A stretch of 64,000 nucleotides of DNA from Candidatus Peregrinibacteria bacterium (GCA_018655275.1 JABIJZ010000002.1:62001-126000), one strand, 5' to 3'. Counted from the stretch's first letter, positions 42,912-53,209 are shown. Numbers and translations: made by a program. Notes: a model not told the origin generated them from the letters alone.

Positions 42912-43716
42912 AGTCATAATTCCAATAGCCGGTCTTGGCACAAGGTTCCTTCCAGCAACCAAAGTCGTGCCCAAAGAAATGCTCCCCATCAACGGAAAAC
43001 CAATAGTCCATCTGCTGGTTGAAGAAGCTGTTAACGCAGGGCTGAACGAAGTGATTTTTGTAATCAATAAAGAGAAAGAAACCTTAATAAAGGAATACTT
43101 TTCGTTAGAAACACCAACAAGCAAAAAAATAGAAGAAAAAGGAAAACAATCCTTCCTAGAAGACCTCAACAACCTGATAAACAAAGTCACATTCCATTAT
43201 TGCCACCAAGAAGAACAAAAGGGTGACGGCCACGCCATCCTCCAAGCAGAACAATATATAGAAGACGAACCTTTCGCGGTCTTATTCGGGGATGACATCG
43301 TAATCACACCCGAAGGCACCCCAAATGCACTCAAACAACTAATAGACGCTTACAACCAGACCCAATCATCAATAATAGCAGTTGAGGAGGTCCCAGACGA
43401 CCAAATAGAAAACTACGGAGTAATAGCCCCAAAAAACCAAAATGAGAACCTATATGAAGCGGAATCATTAGTCGAAAAACCAAAAAAAGAAGAAGCTCCA
43501 TCAAACTTAGGCATCATCGGAAAATACATCGCAACGCCAGAAGTTCTCAAAGCATTCAAAGAAGGCGAAAGCAGCCACGGAGGTGAAATCCGACTCATAG
43601 ACGGCTATCGCCAAATAATAAATTCACAAAAAATCTACGGACTACTCGTCAAAGGAACACGATATGACACAGGGACTTTAGACGGCTACAGGAAAGCAAT
43701 TTCAGACATCTCCTAA
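42898..43716 (+). CDS. galU: UTP-glucose-1-phosphate uridylyltransferase
   Basis: 272 aa. Makes UDP-glucose from UTP and glucose-1-phosphate. G-L-G-T-R-F-L-P-A-T-K-V-V-P-K-E-M is the nucleotide-binding signature; K-P-I-V-H, Q-K-G-D-G-H-A-I-L, F-G-D-D (metal-binding Asp), V-E-K-P and G-I-I-G-K-Y-I follow as in GalU. It ends the rnhcp-tilS-ftsH-hsp20-galU run and likely feeds the sugar transferase at 45259 (inference). Confidence 0.93.
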   Translation: MSIRKVIIPIAGLGTRFLPATKVVPKEMLPINGKPIVHLLVEEAVNAGLNEVIFVINKEKETLIKEYFSLETPTSKKIEEKGKQSFLEDLNNLINKVTFHYCHQEEQKGDGHAILQAEQYIEDEPFAVLFGDDIVITPEGTPNALKQLIDAYNQTQSSIIAVEEVPDDQIENYGVIAPKNQNENLYEAESLVEKPKKEEAPSNLGIIGKYIATPEVLKAFKEGESSHGGEIRLIDGYRQIINSQKIYGLLVKGTRYDTGTLDGYRKAISDIS

Positions 43717-43772
43717 ACCTGGGCCAACCTCGAATTAAAAAACCACTTTAGATTCTATCAACACTCAAGACA

Positions 43773-43801
43773 TTGATTTTCTTCACCGATTGCGGTAAGA
43801 T
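43773..43801 (+). promoter_or_regulatory. Promoter for the TPR-protein gene
   Basis: TTGATT (43773-43778), a 17-nt spacer and TAAGAT (43796-43801), 49 nt before the ATG at 43851. Confidence 0.5.
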
Positions 43802-43850
43802 GTTCTGATTTTCAAATAAAAATCAAAAACAAAAAATAAAAACAAAAACC

Positions 43851-44447
43851 ATGGACTTAAACACACTCTTCGATGAGGCGGAAAAATTAAAAAATGATGG
43901 CCGACACAAAGACGCCATCGAAGCCTGCGAAAAAATTCTAACAAAAAACCTCAAACACACAGAGGCCTACGAAGAAATCGGAGACAACTATTTAAGCCTA
44001 CGTGAATACGATAAAGCACAAAAAGCCCTAAAACAGGCAATCAAATTAAATACAGCTAGCGCAAATGCGCACTATCTATTGGGATTCGTCTATTCATGCA
44101 CAGGAGAATTCAACATATCTGTAGAATTACTCGAAAAAGCCGACGAATTATACCCAAACCACCCAGAAATTCTAAGATGTTTGGGATGGTCAATGTACCA
44201 TGATGGACAAAAAGGACGAGGTGTCGTTATTTTGGAAAGATCTCTTTTCTTGGCACCACAAGATCCGTTAATACTAAACGACCTTGGTGTTTGCCACCTA
44301 AACGAAAAAAACTTCGACAGAGCAAGTGAAGTATTCAAAAAAACCTTGATCGTCGATCCAAACAACGAAAAAGCCAAAGAATGCTTAAATGCAGTTGGAT
44401 TTTTCAAAAGAGAATATGATAAACTACGAAGGAAGAAATCAAAGTAA
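43851..44447 (+). CDS. TPR-repeat protein
   Basis: 198 aa with about five 34-residue tetratricopeptide repeats, for example Y-E-E-I-G-D-N-Y-L-S-L-R-E-Y-D-K-A, A-H-Y-L-L-G-F-V-Y-S-C-T-G-E-F, and L-N-D-L-G-V-C-H-L-N-E-K-N-F-D-R-A. No signal peptide. TPR arrays mediate protein-protein contacts; the partner is unknown. Followed 13 nt later by a small lipoprotein gene. Confidence 0.85.
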   Translation: MDLNTLFDEAEKLKNDGRHKDAIEACEKILTKNLKHTEAYEEIGDNYLSLREYDKAQKALKQAIKLNTASANAHYLLGFVYSCTGEFNISVELLEKADELYPNHPEILRCLGWSMYHDGQKGRGVVILERSLFLAPQDPLILNDLGVCHLNEKNFDRASEVFKKTLIVDPNNEKAKECLNAVGFFKREYDKLRRKKSK

Positions 44448-44460
44448 CCCCTCTCTTCCT

Positions 44461-44787
44461 ATGAAAAAGACTCTACTCTTACTTTTGGTAAGCATTTTTT
44501 CTCTATCAACTCTAACAGCATGCGGCTGGATAACAACAGAAGCCGAACTCAAAGAAAGCTTCATCGAAGCAAATAGCGAATTGGCATGTGAAATTGCAAA
44601 AGATCCTTCTCTGGCCATCGATAGCCCGGATAACAAAGACATGGTCAAAGACATTTTTGAAAAACACGACCTCCCAATAGACGACGATGAAGAGATGCTA
44701 GAACTGTTCGACAAATACACTCACGACGAAGAAGTCATAAACGCAGTACAAACCCACTTGGAAGAAGACTGCGATGTGCAAGTTTAA
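44461..44787 (+). CDS. Small lipoprotein, unknown function
   Basis: About 108 aa from ATG 44461 (MKKTLLLLLVS); a longer frame from 44389 overlaps the TPR gene and is not used. Lipobox L-T-A-C with the Cys near residue 21, so probably anchored at the outer face of the membrane. The mature part is acidic (D-D-D-E-E-M-L-E-L-F-D) and helical, with two further Cys. No family recognised. Confidence 0.7.
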   Translation: MKKTLLLLLVSIFSLSTLTACGWITTEAELKESFIEANSELACEIAKDPSLAIDSPDNKDMVKDIFEKHDLPIDDDEEMLELFDKYTHDEEVINAVQTHLEEDCDVQV

Positions 44788-44800
44788 CAGCAGGATAACC

Positions 44801-44828
44801 TTGAAAAATCAGGAGGAAAATGTATAAT
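44801..44828 (+). promoter_or_regulatory. rnpB promoter
   Basis: TTGAAA (44801-44806), a 16-nt spacer and TATAAT (44823-44828); the RNA's 5' helix strand begins 11 nt later. Confidence 0.65.
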
Positions 44829-44839
44829 CCTTACGCTCT

Positions 44840-45236
44840 TTGATAAGTTTGAGTGATCGCGTGTTTTTGGGCTTTTGCCCATGAATACGAGGAAAGTCCG
44901 GACACCACGGAAAATGGTACCCGTCGAAGGCGGGCGTATGAGTCATAATTCATAAAACTCATATAGGGAAAGTGCCACAGAGACTATACTATCTTCGCCT
45001 CTGGCGAGGAGAAAGGTGAAAAGCCATGGGCCACCCATGGACACCCCTCACGGGGAAGTTGGTAAACCCTGCTTGGTGAAAGGTGAGATGGAAAGATGTG
45101 CATCCCTCCAAATGTTTGTACATTTTCTCACCGCGAGACTCTGAAAAATTGCTTCATGGCAAGGACCAGAGCTAGAAAGATGATTACACCTCCACCTTGG
45201 TGGAGGAACAAAATCCGGCTTATGATAACTTATCAA
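44840..45236 (+). ncRNA. rnpB: RNase P RNA, bacterial class A
   Basis: Catalytic RNA that removes tRNA 5' leaders. Universal elements are visible: GAGGAAAGTCCGGAC (44889 on), GCCACAGAGACTA, GGTGAAAAG, the L15 loop GGTAAACCC that pairs with tRNA 3' CCA, and CAAAATCCGGCTTA near the 3' end (family form ACAGAACCCGGCTTA). The outer helix P1 is TTGATAAGTT (44840-44849) with AACTTATCAA (45227-45236), a perfect 10-bp match that sets the ends. About 397 nt. Confidence 0.95.
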
Positions 45237-45258
45237 GGGCACATTAAATAAAAAATCT

Positions 45259-46683
45259 ATGAAACGCTCAGAAATATTATTCGGCTTACTAAAAATCCCC
45301 GTAGATTTTTCGGCGATAATATTAGCGTTTCTTGCTTCATACCAATTGAGACTCATAACAGAGCCTATTCCCCTGTTAGCAAAACCAATAGATTACACAG
45401 CACTTCCAACCATAAACGAGTACCTAAGCTTCAGTGTGTACTCAGCAGTAGCATTGATTGTAGTGTTTGCCCTAGGAAACATGTATAGCCTCAAGTCGAC
45501 CTTCAGCTTCAGCAAAGAGATCCAAAAAACAATACTCCTAGGATTGATATGGACAATGATCATTGTCACCTATTTCTTCTTCACAAGAACATTCCCTTAT
45601 TCAAGACTCGCAATGGCCTACAGTTGGAGCATCGCAATTCTGTTTGTGATACTTGGCAGAGCCATAATTAAAATAATACAAAGAGCGTTTTTGAAAGCAG
45701 GAATAGGAAGAAGAAGAGTTTTATTTATAGGAAGCAACAGCATCACATTAGAGTTAATAGAAAACCTCAAAAACAACAAAAACTACAAAATACTCGGGAT
45801 AGTAGGACAAAAAATAGTTCCAGGATTCGAATCAAAAGTTCTTGGCCTAACGACAGAGCTAATCAATATCGCAAAACAATACAAAGCCGAAGAAATCATA
45901 CAAACCACATCAGATTTATCCGAGACTAGATCAAAAGACATCCTCGAGTTCTGCGAAGAACACCACATCGAATACACATTCGTCCCAGACATACTAGAAG
46001 TCCAACGCACAAACATAGACATCAAAATGGTCAGTGGAGTCCCATTAATAACACTCAAGAAAACATCTCTCGACGGTTGGGGCAAAGTCACAAAAAGAAT
46101 TCTAGACATAATAGGATCTCTACTGGGAGGCATAATTCTCTCCCCCATTTTTCTAATCACAGCAATCGCAATAAAACTAACTTCAAAAGGCCCGACCATC
46201 TACTCAGCAAAACGAGTCGGCCAACACGGCAAACGCTTCACATTCCACAAATTCCGCTCGATGAAAACAGGCGCACACGACATACGATACTCAGAGGAAT
46301 TATCAAAAGACAATTTGCGAGAAGGCAGCCCCTTAGTCAAAATCAAAAACGATCCGCGCATAACCAAAACAGGTAAATTCATAAGGAAGTTCTCGATAGA
46401 TGAACTCCCCCAACTATGGAACGTCCTCAAAGGAGACATGAGTCTCGTAGGTCCTCGACCTCACCTCCCAGAAGAAGTGGAGAAATATCAAAGACACCAC
46501 AAATTCGTACTCACAATAAAACCTGGAATCACAGGCATTCCTCAAACTTCAGGTCGCTCAGATCTAGAATTCGAAAAAGAAGTTAAACTGGACAGATACT
46601 ACATCGAACACTGGTCATTATGGCTAGACATCAAAACAATCTTCAAAACAATAGGAATCGTCTTGAAAGGCTACCAGGAATAA
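45259..46683 (+). CDS. Polyprenyl-phosphate sugar-1-phosphate transferase (exopolysaccharide initiating)
   Basis: 474 aa. Four N-terminal membrane helices (about 12-30, 52-75, 88-108, 118-140), a Rossmann-like middle region (R-V-L-F-I-G-S-N-S), a further helix (about 285-307) and the catalytic end: T-F-H-K-F-R-S-M, F-S-I-D-E-L-P-Q-L-W-N-V-L-K-G-D-M-S-L-V-G-P-R-P and L-K-P-G-I-T-G-type I-K-P-G-I-T-G-I-P-Q-T-S-G. Transfers a sugar phosphate to undecaprenyl phosphate at the start of glycan synthesis. No glycan cluster follows; secA is next. Confidence 0.9.
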   Translation: MKRSEILFGLLKIPVDFSAIILAFLASYQLRLITEPIPLLAKPIDYTALPTINEYLSFSVYSAVALIVVFALGNMYSLKSTFSFSKEIQKTILLGLIWTMIIVTYFFFTRTFPYSRLAMAYSWSIAILFVILGRAIIKIIQRAFLKAGIGRRRVLFIGSNSITLELIENLKNNKNYKILGIVGQKIVPGFESKVLGLTTELINIAKQYKAEEIIQTTSDLSETRSKDILEFCEEHHIEYTFVPDILEVQRTNIDIKMVSGVPLITLKKTSLDGWGKVTKRILDIIGSLLGGIILSPIFLITAIAIKLTSKGPTIYSAKRVGQHGKRFTFHKFRSMKTGAHDIRYSEELSKDNLREGSPLVKIKNDPRITKTGKFIRKFSIDELPQLWNVLKGDMSLVGPRPHLPEEVEKYQRHHKFVLTIKPGITGIPQTSGRSDLEFEKEVKLDRYYIEHWSLWLDIKTIFKTIGIVLKGYQE

Positions 46684-46736
46684 ACACTTTATGCTAAAAT
46701 GCCGGCGTTCTTAAATTAACAAAACCGCTTTTAATA

Positions 46737-49295
46737 ATGATTCTAAAAGTTATAAATAAAATGCTTGGGGACAGGAATCAAAAGGTCCTCAAAAAGCTTC
46801 ATCCAATCGTAGATCAGGTAAACAAAGTAGCAGAAAGATACCAAGAAGAGATCAAAACCCACGAAGACGTCCTCAAAAAAACTGAAGAATTTAAAAAAAG
46901 AATCCAAGACGGAGAATCTCTAGACGATCTCCTTCCAGAAGCATTTGCTTTAGTAAAAACCGCCTGCAGACACTTAGTAGGCGAGAAATGGGAAGTGCGC
47001 GAAAACGAAACCGAATGGAACATGGTCCCATACGATGTCCAAATTTTGGGAGGCATCGCCCTGCATCAAGGAAACATTTCAGAAATGAAAACTGGTGAAG
47101 GTAAAACCTTGGTATGTACTATGCCAGTATATTTGAATGCGCTTGAAGGCAAAGGCGCTTTTGTAGTGACAGTAAACGACTACCTCGCACAACGTGATGC
47201 CGAATGGATGGGAGGGCTATACAGGTACCTAGGCCTCTCTATAGGCAACGTCAAACACGGCCAAAATCCTCAAGAAAAACAAGAAGCCTACTCTTCCGAC
47301 ATAACATACGGAACAAACAACGAGTTCGGATTCGATTATCTCAGAGACAACATGACCACCGAAGCAGAAAACATAGTCCAAAAAGAGCTTAATTACTGCA
47401 TCGTGGATGAAGTCGACTCAATCTTGGTAGACGAAGCACGAACACCCCTCATAATCTCAGCTCCAGCAGAAGAATCTACAGCAAAATACAAACGCTACTC
47501 TCAACTCGTAAAAAGTCTCCAAGAAGGTAGCCACTATGAAATAGACGAGAAAGGAAAAACTGCAGCATTAACCGAAGAAGGAATAAAGAAAATGGAACAA
47601 CTTCTTGGGATGGACAACATTTACACAGAAGCCGGATTCTCAGAAGTTCACCACTTAGAACAAGCACTCCGATCACAAACTTGCTACAAAAAAGACATCG
47701 ACTACCTCGTCAAAGAAGGCGAAATCGTAATCATCGACGAATTCACAGGACGCTTGATGGCCGGAAGAAGATATTCTCACGGTTTGCACCAAGCAATCGA
47801 AGCAAAAGAAAGCGTCGAAGTAAAAAGAGAATCAAGAACCCTAGCAAGCATAACATTCCAAAATTACTTCAGAATGTTCAACAAACTGGCCGGAATGACC
47901 GGTACAGCAAAAACCGAAGAAGAAGAGTTCTATCAGATATATGGTTTGGACGTTATCGTTATCCCAACCAACAGACCAATAGTTCGAGCAGACGAAGCCG
48001 ACGTAATCTACAAAAACCAACAAGGCAAATACATAGCAGCTGCAAACAAAATAAAAGAACTTCACCAAAAAGGACAACCAGTCCTAGCAGGAACAATCTC
48101 AGTCGAAAAATCAGAAATAATGAATAAGCTCCTCACAAAAATGGGAGTCCCTCACAAAGTCCTCAACGCAAAAAACCACGCAGGAGAAGCTGAAATCGTA
48201 AAGAATGCCGGACAAAAAGGAAGCGTAACAATCGCAACAAACATGGCCGGACGAGGAACAGACATCAAACTCGGAGAAGGCGTTATAGACGTCGGTGGAC
48301 TATTCATCTTGGGAACAGAACGTCACGAATCAAGACGTATCGACAACCAGCTCAGAGGACGTGCAGGACGTCAGGGCGACCCGGGACACAGTCAATTCTT
48401 CGTTTCAATGGAAGACGACTTGATGAGATTGTTTGGAGGAGAAAAAATCAGAAAAATGATGGAGATGCTGAAAGTTCCCGAAGACATGCCAATCGAAAAT
48501 GGAATGCTCAGCCGTTCAATAGAAAGCGCTCAGAAAAAAGTTGAAGGACATCACTTCGACGTCAGAAAACACGTCCTTCAATACGACGACGTAATGAACG
48601 TTCACAGAGAAATCATCTACAAACGCCGTAAAAAATTCCTAGAAAGCGAAGATTTGAAAGAAGACATCCTAGACATGCTAAAAGAAGAAACCGAAAACAT
48701 CACTCTTCACCACATCACTGGCAAACAACCCAAAGAGTGGGATCTTCAAGCCCTTCTCAACATGGCCAATGGCCTCTTGGGCCCCTCTTCAAAAGAATTG
48801 GGAAAAGAAGCTTTGGAACAAATAAAAGTTGAACACGAACTCGTAGAAGCAGTACAAAAACATATGCTTGAGCAATACGAAGAGTTGGAGAAAACACTGC
48901 CCGAGCCAAAACTCATGAGAAAGATAGAAAAAAGCGTATTCCTAAGAGCAAACGACGTATTGTGGATGGAACACATCGATGAGATGCAATCCCTAAGAGA
49001 AAGTGTGTCAATGCGAGGATACGGACAAAAAGACCCATTAGTTGAATACAAATCAGAAGGATTCCGAAGATTCGAAGAAATGGTCTCAATGATAAGATCA
49101 AACACAATCAACACATTGTTCAAAATGGACATCCAAAAAGCGATTCCAAGGCCAACAATAAAAACAGAGAATCCAGCGGTAGTGAAACCACAAAACAACA
49201 CACTCAGCACAACAACCGCAAAAGCAGGACGCAACGATCCATGCCCATGCGGAAGCGGAAAAAAATATAAAAAGTGCTGCGGCCAAAATAGTTAA
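46737..49295 (+). CDS. secA: Preprotein translocase ATPase SecA
   Basis: 852 aa motor for Sec export. Walker A M-K-T-G-E-G-K-T at 117-124, V-D-E-V-D-S-I-L-V-D-E-A-R-T-P-L-I-I, T-N-M-A-G-R-G-T-D-I-K-L-G, and R-R-I-D-N-Q-L-R-G-R-A-G-R-Q-G-D. It ends with the SEC-C zinc motif C-P-C-G-S-G-K-K-Y-K-K-C-C (Cys 836, 838, 847, 848). Complete and of normal length. It serves the many signal-peptide proteins here. Confidence 0.97.
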   Translation: MILKVINKMLGDRNQKVLKKLHPIVDQVNKVAERYQEEIKTHEDVLKKTEEFKKRIQDGESLDDLLPEAFALVKTACRHLVGEKWEVRENETEWNMVPYDVQILGGIALHQGNISEMKTGEGKTLVCTMPVYLNALEGKGAFVVTVNDYLAQRDAEWMGGLYRYLGLSIGNVKHGQNPQEKQEAYSSDITYGTNNEFGFDYLRDNMTTEAENIVQKELNYCIVDEVDSILVDEARTPLIISAPAEESTAKYKRYSQLVKSLQEGSHYEIDEKGKTAALTEEGIKKMEQLLGMDNIYTEAGFSEVHHLEQALRSQTCYKKDIDYLVKEGEIVIIDEFTGRLMAGRRYSHGLHQAIEAKESVEVKRESRTLASITFQNYFRMFNKLAGMTGTAKTEEEEFYQIYGLDVIVIPTNRPIVRADEADVIYKNQQGKYIAAANKIKELHQKGQPVLAGTISVEKSEIMNKLLTKMGVPHKVLNAKNHAGEAEIVKNAGQKGSVTIATNMAGRGTDIKLGEGVIDVGGLFILGTERHESRRIDNQLRGRAGRQGDPGHSQFFVSMEDDLMRLFGGEKIRKMMEMLKVPEDMPIENGMLSRSIESAQKKVEGHHFDVRKHVLQYDDVMNVHREIIYKRRKKFLESEDLKEDILDMLKEETENITLHHITGKQPKEWDLQALLNMANGLLGPSSKELGKEALEQIKVEHELVEAVQKHMLEQYEELEKTLPEPKLMRKIEKSVFLRANDVLWMEHIDEMQSLRESVSMRGYGQKDPLVEYKSEGFRRFEEMVSMIRSNTINTLFKMDIQKAIPRPTIKTENPAVVKPQNNTLSTTTAKAGRNDPCPCGSGKKYKKCCGQNS

Positions 49296-49316
49296 AACTC
49301 CCCTAACCTCATTCAA

Positions 49317-49838
49317 ATGATCAAAAAAATCGGTGCTATTCTACTCACAACATCAGTACTCCTAGGGCTAACAGCCTGTGGTGGAGACGGCAGATACCAT
49401 GATAAGGAAAATAACTTTTCTATAGACATCCCTGAAGGATGGACAGCGACTGAAGGAACCGAAGGCACAGCCATGATGGCCTCTAGCCCTAGAGATTCAG
49501 AAGAAGATCTTTTCAACGAGAATTTTAACGTAACAATAGAAGAACTTCCTTACGAAGTATCATTGGAAGAATACGCAAACACCGGAAACGAAATGTTGGA
49601 GCAAGCACTAGGAGCAGGATTTTCAAGACACGATACAGGAACAGAAACCTTGAACGGAGTTGATGCTGCATGGATTTCATACGGCTTCAGTGTCGAAAAT
49701 TTAACTCTAGAAGTTATAGCTTATATGCTAGTGAAAGGAACTACCGCATACGTATTAACATTCGGAGCAGCCCCTGAATCTATCGAGACATATCGACCAA
49801 TTTTTCAGGAGACCGCCCATAGTTTCGTAATTGAATAA
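49317..49838 (+). CDS. Lipoprotein with PsbP/DcrB-like domain
   Basis: 173 aa. Lipobox L-T-A-C-G-G (Cys near 21). The mature part starts N-N-F-S-I-D-I-P-E-G-W and contains F-N-V-T-I-E-E-L-P-Y-E-V-S-L-E-E-Y-A, followed by a C-terminal A-Y-V-L-T-F-G-A-A-P, a layout like the PsbP/DcrB (DUF1795) fold. Role unknown. It starts 21 nt after secA. Confidence 0.65.
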   Translation: MIKKIGAILLTTSVLLGLTACGGDGRYHDKENNFSIDIPEGWTATEGTEGTAMMASSPRDSEEDLFNENFNVTIEELPYEVSLEEYANTGNEMLEQALGAGFSRHDTGTETLNGVDAAWISYGFSVENLTLEVIAYMLVKGTTAYVLTFGAAPESIETYRPIFQETAHSFVIE

Positions 49839-49850
49839 CAAAAAAACAAC

Positions 49851-50192
49851 ATGCCCCTTTTTAGACACAAAACACAAAAACCAGATTATTACTTGGAGTA
49901 CGGATGGGAAGGCGCTTCTTGCTACAAATCACCTATCGTAGTCCGAGTTGCCCAAAAAATGGGAGACAAGCATAAAGTAGTTGAAGAACTAGGCACCGTG
50001 AATTATGAAAAAGAACAAGCAAAAGCTGGCTACACTTTCGAAAGCAAAAATCTCGGCAAAATCCTAATCAAATGGGTGCGAAAACTACTGATCATAGAGA
50101 AAATAGAAGTCTACATCAACGGAGAAGAAGCAAAAGGAAACGAAGCAATCAAAATGTGGACTATAGCTGGAGACATAGGTGAAATTTCTTAA
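49851..50192 (+). CDS. Small protein, unknown function
   Basis: 113 aa, soluble, basic, likely beta-rich: Y-Y-L-E-Y-G-W-E-G-A-S-C-Y, I-V-V-R-V-A-Q-K-M, I-L-I-K-W-V-R-K-L-L-I-I-E-K-I-E-V-Y-I. No family recognised. It lies 12 nt after the lipoprotein and 14 nt before purL, so it is in the same transcription unit. Confidence 0.55.
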   Translation: MPLFRHKTQKPDYYLEYGWEGASCYKSPIVVRVAQKMGDKHKVVEELGTVNYEKEQAKAGYTFESKNLGKILIKWVRKLLIIEKIEVYINGEEAKGNEAIKMWTIAGDIGEIS

Positions 50193-50206
50193 TAAATTTA
50201 TTTAAA

Positions 50207-53194
50207 ATGGCCCACTCACATCACGGAGCTAACAGAATCGAAATCAAAACTACAGTGAACGATATGCGTTCACTTGTTCAATTAAACAAGATCAAAGAGC
50301 TTGGCTTCGCCGACAAAGTCAAAAACGTCAAACTGATAGAGGTCTACACCGTCGAGAAAACCCTCAACCAACACGAGCTCACACAAATCGCCGAAATGCT
50401 CGCAAATCCAATTTCTCAATCATACAAAATCGGAGAGCCAGAAACAGAAGAGAAATTCGATTGGGCCGTAGAAATCGGATTCCTTCCAGGCGTAACAGAC
50501 AACGTCGCACACACAGCAAAAGAATCAATAGAAGACCTTTTCAAAAAGAAACTAGACGAAAACCACGAAGGCGTATACACCTCTACCCTACTCCTCATCG
50601 AAGGAGATCTCACAGAGGAAGAAGTCAAAGAAATCGCAAAATCAAAACACAACAAACTGATCGAAAGAGCATCAATAAAAACACACGCAAAATATTCTGA
50701 AGAGCACGGCATGGACGTCATAGTCCCACGAGTCCACCTTCAAAAAGAACCTGAAATCGATCAAATCGATATGAACATAGACGAAGACAAATTGGCAGAA
50801 CTAGGGAAAAAAGGAATCAAAAATGCAGACGGAACATACAGAGGTCCATTAGCTCTCGAAATGGATTACCTAAACACAATCCGCGACTACTACAACTCAG
50901 AAAACCGCCGACCAAACGATATCGAACTCGAATCCATCGCCCAAACATGGTCAGAACATTGCAAACACACAATCTTTGCTGCAGAAATCGACGACGATCT
51001 CCCAGAAGGCCTATACAAAGGCTACATCAAAAAAGCCACATACGAAATCCGTGCGAAAAAAGGCGCAAACGACTTCTGCGTTTCAGTATTCAAAGACAAC
51101 GCAGGCGGAATAATATTCGATGAAAACTGGGTAGTTTGCGACAAAGCAGAAACACACAACACACCATCCGCACTCGAACCATTCGGCGGAGCTATCACAG
51201 GAATCGTCGGAGTAAATAGAGACATAGCAGGATTCGGAAAAGGTGCAAAACCAATCATGAACAAATACGGATACTGCTTCGCATACCCAGAAGACAAAGA
51301 CCCAATATACAGAGACAAAGAACTCACTAACGAAGCCTTGAAGCCGCGTACAATTTCAGACGGAGTAATAGCCGGAGTAAACGCAGGCGGAAACTGTTCA
51401 GGAATCCCAACCCCACAAGGATGGCAATATTTCGATGACCGATACAAAGGAAAACCATTAGTCTTCGTAGGAACAGTAGGCATGATTCCAAAAGAAATAA
51501 ATGGAGAACCAAGCTGGGAAAAAGAAGCAAAACCAGGAGACAAAATTATAATGGTAGGTGGACGAGTCGGACAAGATGGAATCCACGGAGCAACATTCTC
51601 ATCAGAAGCCCTGGACGAAGGCAGCCCTGCAACAGCAGTACAAATCGGAGACCCAATAACACAAAAGAAATTCATAGACGCAATCGTCAAAGAAATCCGA
51701 GACATGGATCTCTACACTTCAATCACAGACAACGGAGCAGGCGGACTTTCTTGCTCAGTCTCAGAAATGGCCAGAGAATGCGGAGGTTGCACAGTCGAAC
51801 TAGACCAAGTCCCCCTAAAATATCCAAACCTAGATCCATGGAAAATCTGGATCTCAGAATCACAAGAAAGAATGACATTGGCAGTTCCACCAGAAAATGT
51901 AGATAAACTAATATCCCTTCTAGAAAAACGAGGCGCAGAAACAACTGTAATAGGAACGTTCAACAATTCAGGAAGATGCATCGTAAATCACAAAGGCAAA
52001 GAAATAATGAACGTAAATCTCGATTTTCTTCACGATGGATTGCCAAAAAAACATTTAGAAACTGTATACGAAAAACCTCAAAACGAAGAACCAGAATTCA
52101 GCATGCCAACAGATCTCAACGAAACCATGCTCGGCATGCTCAAACGCCACAATATATGCGGTTACTCATACATTTCAAATCAATACGACCACACAGTCCA
52201 AGGCCACACAATCATTTACCCCCTCCAAGGCCCAGGAAAAGCAAACAACTACGCAAGCGCAATCAAACCACTATTCGATTCCAAAAAAGGAGTGATAATG
52301 TCCCAAGGCCTAAACCCAAGATACTCAGACCTCGACACTTATCACATGTCAGCATGCGCAATCGACACAGCCATCCGAAACGCAGTCTCATTAGGTGCGG
52401 ACATAGACTACATGGCCTTGATGGATAATTTCTGCTGGTGCAGCTCAACCGAACAACAAAGACTCGGAGAGCTAAAAGATTCAGCAAAAGCATGCTACGA
52501 TTACGCAGTCGAATACGAAACACCTTACATCTCAGGAAAAGACTCAATGTTCAACGACTTCCAAGGCTACGACAAAGACGGAAACCAAATCAAAATCTCG
52601 ATCCCCCCTACCCTACTAATCTCATCACTATCAGTAGTAGATGACATCAGCAAAGTAGTGACAATGGACGCAAAAACCCCAGGAGACCTAATATACATCC
52701 TAGGAACAACCAAAGACGAACTAGGAGGAAGCGAATACTTCGATTACACACAAAAAGGATGGCTCGGAAATGCTATTCCACAAGTCAACGCAGTGAAATC
52801 AAAAGCAATGTACAAAGCCTTCAAGAAAGCAGTCGACCAAGACCTCCTCGCCTCTTCAATTAGTGTAACATTAGGAGGCCTAGGAATAGCCCTAGCCAAA
52901 AAAGCAATTTCAGGCCAACTCGGAATAAACGTAAACCTAGCCAAAATCCCAACCAACAAAGAACTTAGACCAGACCACCTCCTATTCTCAGAGACGCAAA
53001 GCCGAATCCTAGTCACAATCAAACCAGAGAACAAAACACAATTCGAAGAACATTTCCAAGACCACACATTCGCTGAAATCGGAAGTATCGTCAGAGAACC
53101 AGACTTGATCATAAAAAACAACGAGGAAACAATCCTAAACACACCGCTACAAGCATTAACAGAAAGCTACCATTCAACATTTAAAAATTACTAA
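50207..53194 (+). CDS. purL: Phosphoribosylformylglycinamidine synthase, PurS-like + PurL fusion
   Basis: 995 aa. Fourth step of purine synthesis, making FGAM from FGAR. The N-terminal 165 residues contain two PurS-like alpha/beta segments (I-E-I-K-T-T-V-N-D and W-A-V-E-I-G-F-L-P-G-V-T-D-N-V). The PurL core follows with A-Q-T-W-S-E-H-C-K-H-T, E-T-H-N-T-P-S-A-L-E-P-F-G-G-A and S-G-I-P-T-P-Q-G. The second ATP-grasp-like half includes the S-G-K-D-S-M-F-N-D motif. The glutaminase subunit is the next gene (15-nt gap). Confidence 0.93.
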   Translation: MAHSHHGANRIEIKTTVNDMRSLVQLNKIKELGFADKVKNVKLIEVYTVEKTLNQHELTQIAEMLANPISQSYKIGEPETEEKFDWAVEIGFLPGVTDNVAHTAKESIEDLFKKKLDENHEGVYTSTLLLIEGDLTEEEVKEIAKSKHNKLIERASIKTHAKYSEEHGMDVIVPRVHLQKEPEIDQIDMNIDEDKLAELGKKGIKNADGTYRGPLALEMDYLNTIRDYYNSENRRPNDIELESIAQTWSEHCKHTIFAAEIDDDLPEGLYKGYIKKATYEIRAKKGANDFCVSVFKDNAGGIIFDENWVVCDKAETHNTPSALEPFGGAITGIVGVNRDIAGFGKGAKPIMNKYGYCFAYPEDKDPIYRDKELTNEALKPRTISDGVIAGVNAGGNCSGIPTPQGWQYFDDRYKGKPLVFVGTVGMIPKEINGEPSWEKEAKPGDKIIMVGGRVGQDGIHGATFSSEALDEGSPATAVQIGDPITQKKFIDAIVKEIRDMDLYTSITDNGAGGLSCSVSEMARECGGCTVELDQVPLKYPNLDPWKIWISESQERMTLAVPPENVDKLISLLEKRGAETTVIGTFNNSGRCIVNHKGKEIMNVNLDFLHDGLPKKHLETVYEKPQNEEPEFSMPTDLNETMLGMLKRHNICGYSYISNQYDHTVQGHTIIYPLQGPGKANNYASAIKPLFDSKKGVIMSQGLNPRYSDLDTYHMSACAIDTAIRNAVSLGADIDYMALMDNFCWCSSTEQQRLGELKDSAKACYDYAVEYETPYISGKDSMFNDFQGYDKDGNQIKISIPPTLLISSLSVVDDISKVVTMDAKTPGDLIYILGTTKDELGGSEYFDYTQKGWLGNAIPQVNAVKSKAMYKAFKKAVDQDLLASSISVTLGGLGIALAKKAISGQLGINVNLAKIPTNKELRPDHLLFSETQSRILVTIKPENKTQFEEHFQDHTFAEIGSIVREPDLIIKNNEETILNTPLQALTESYHSTFKNY

Positions 53195-53209
53195 CAGTCA
53201 CCGAAAATC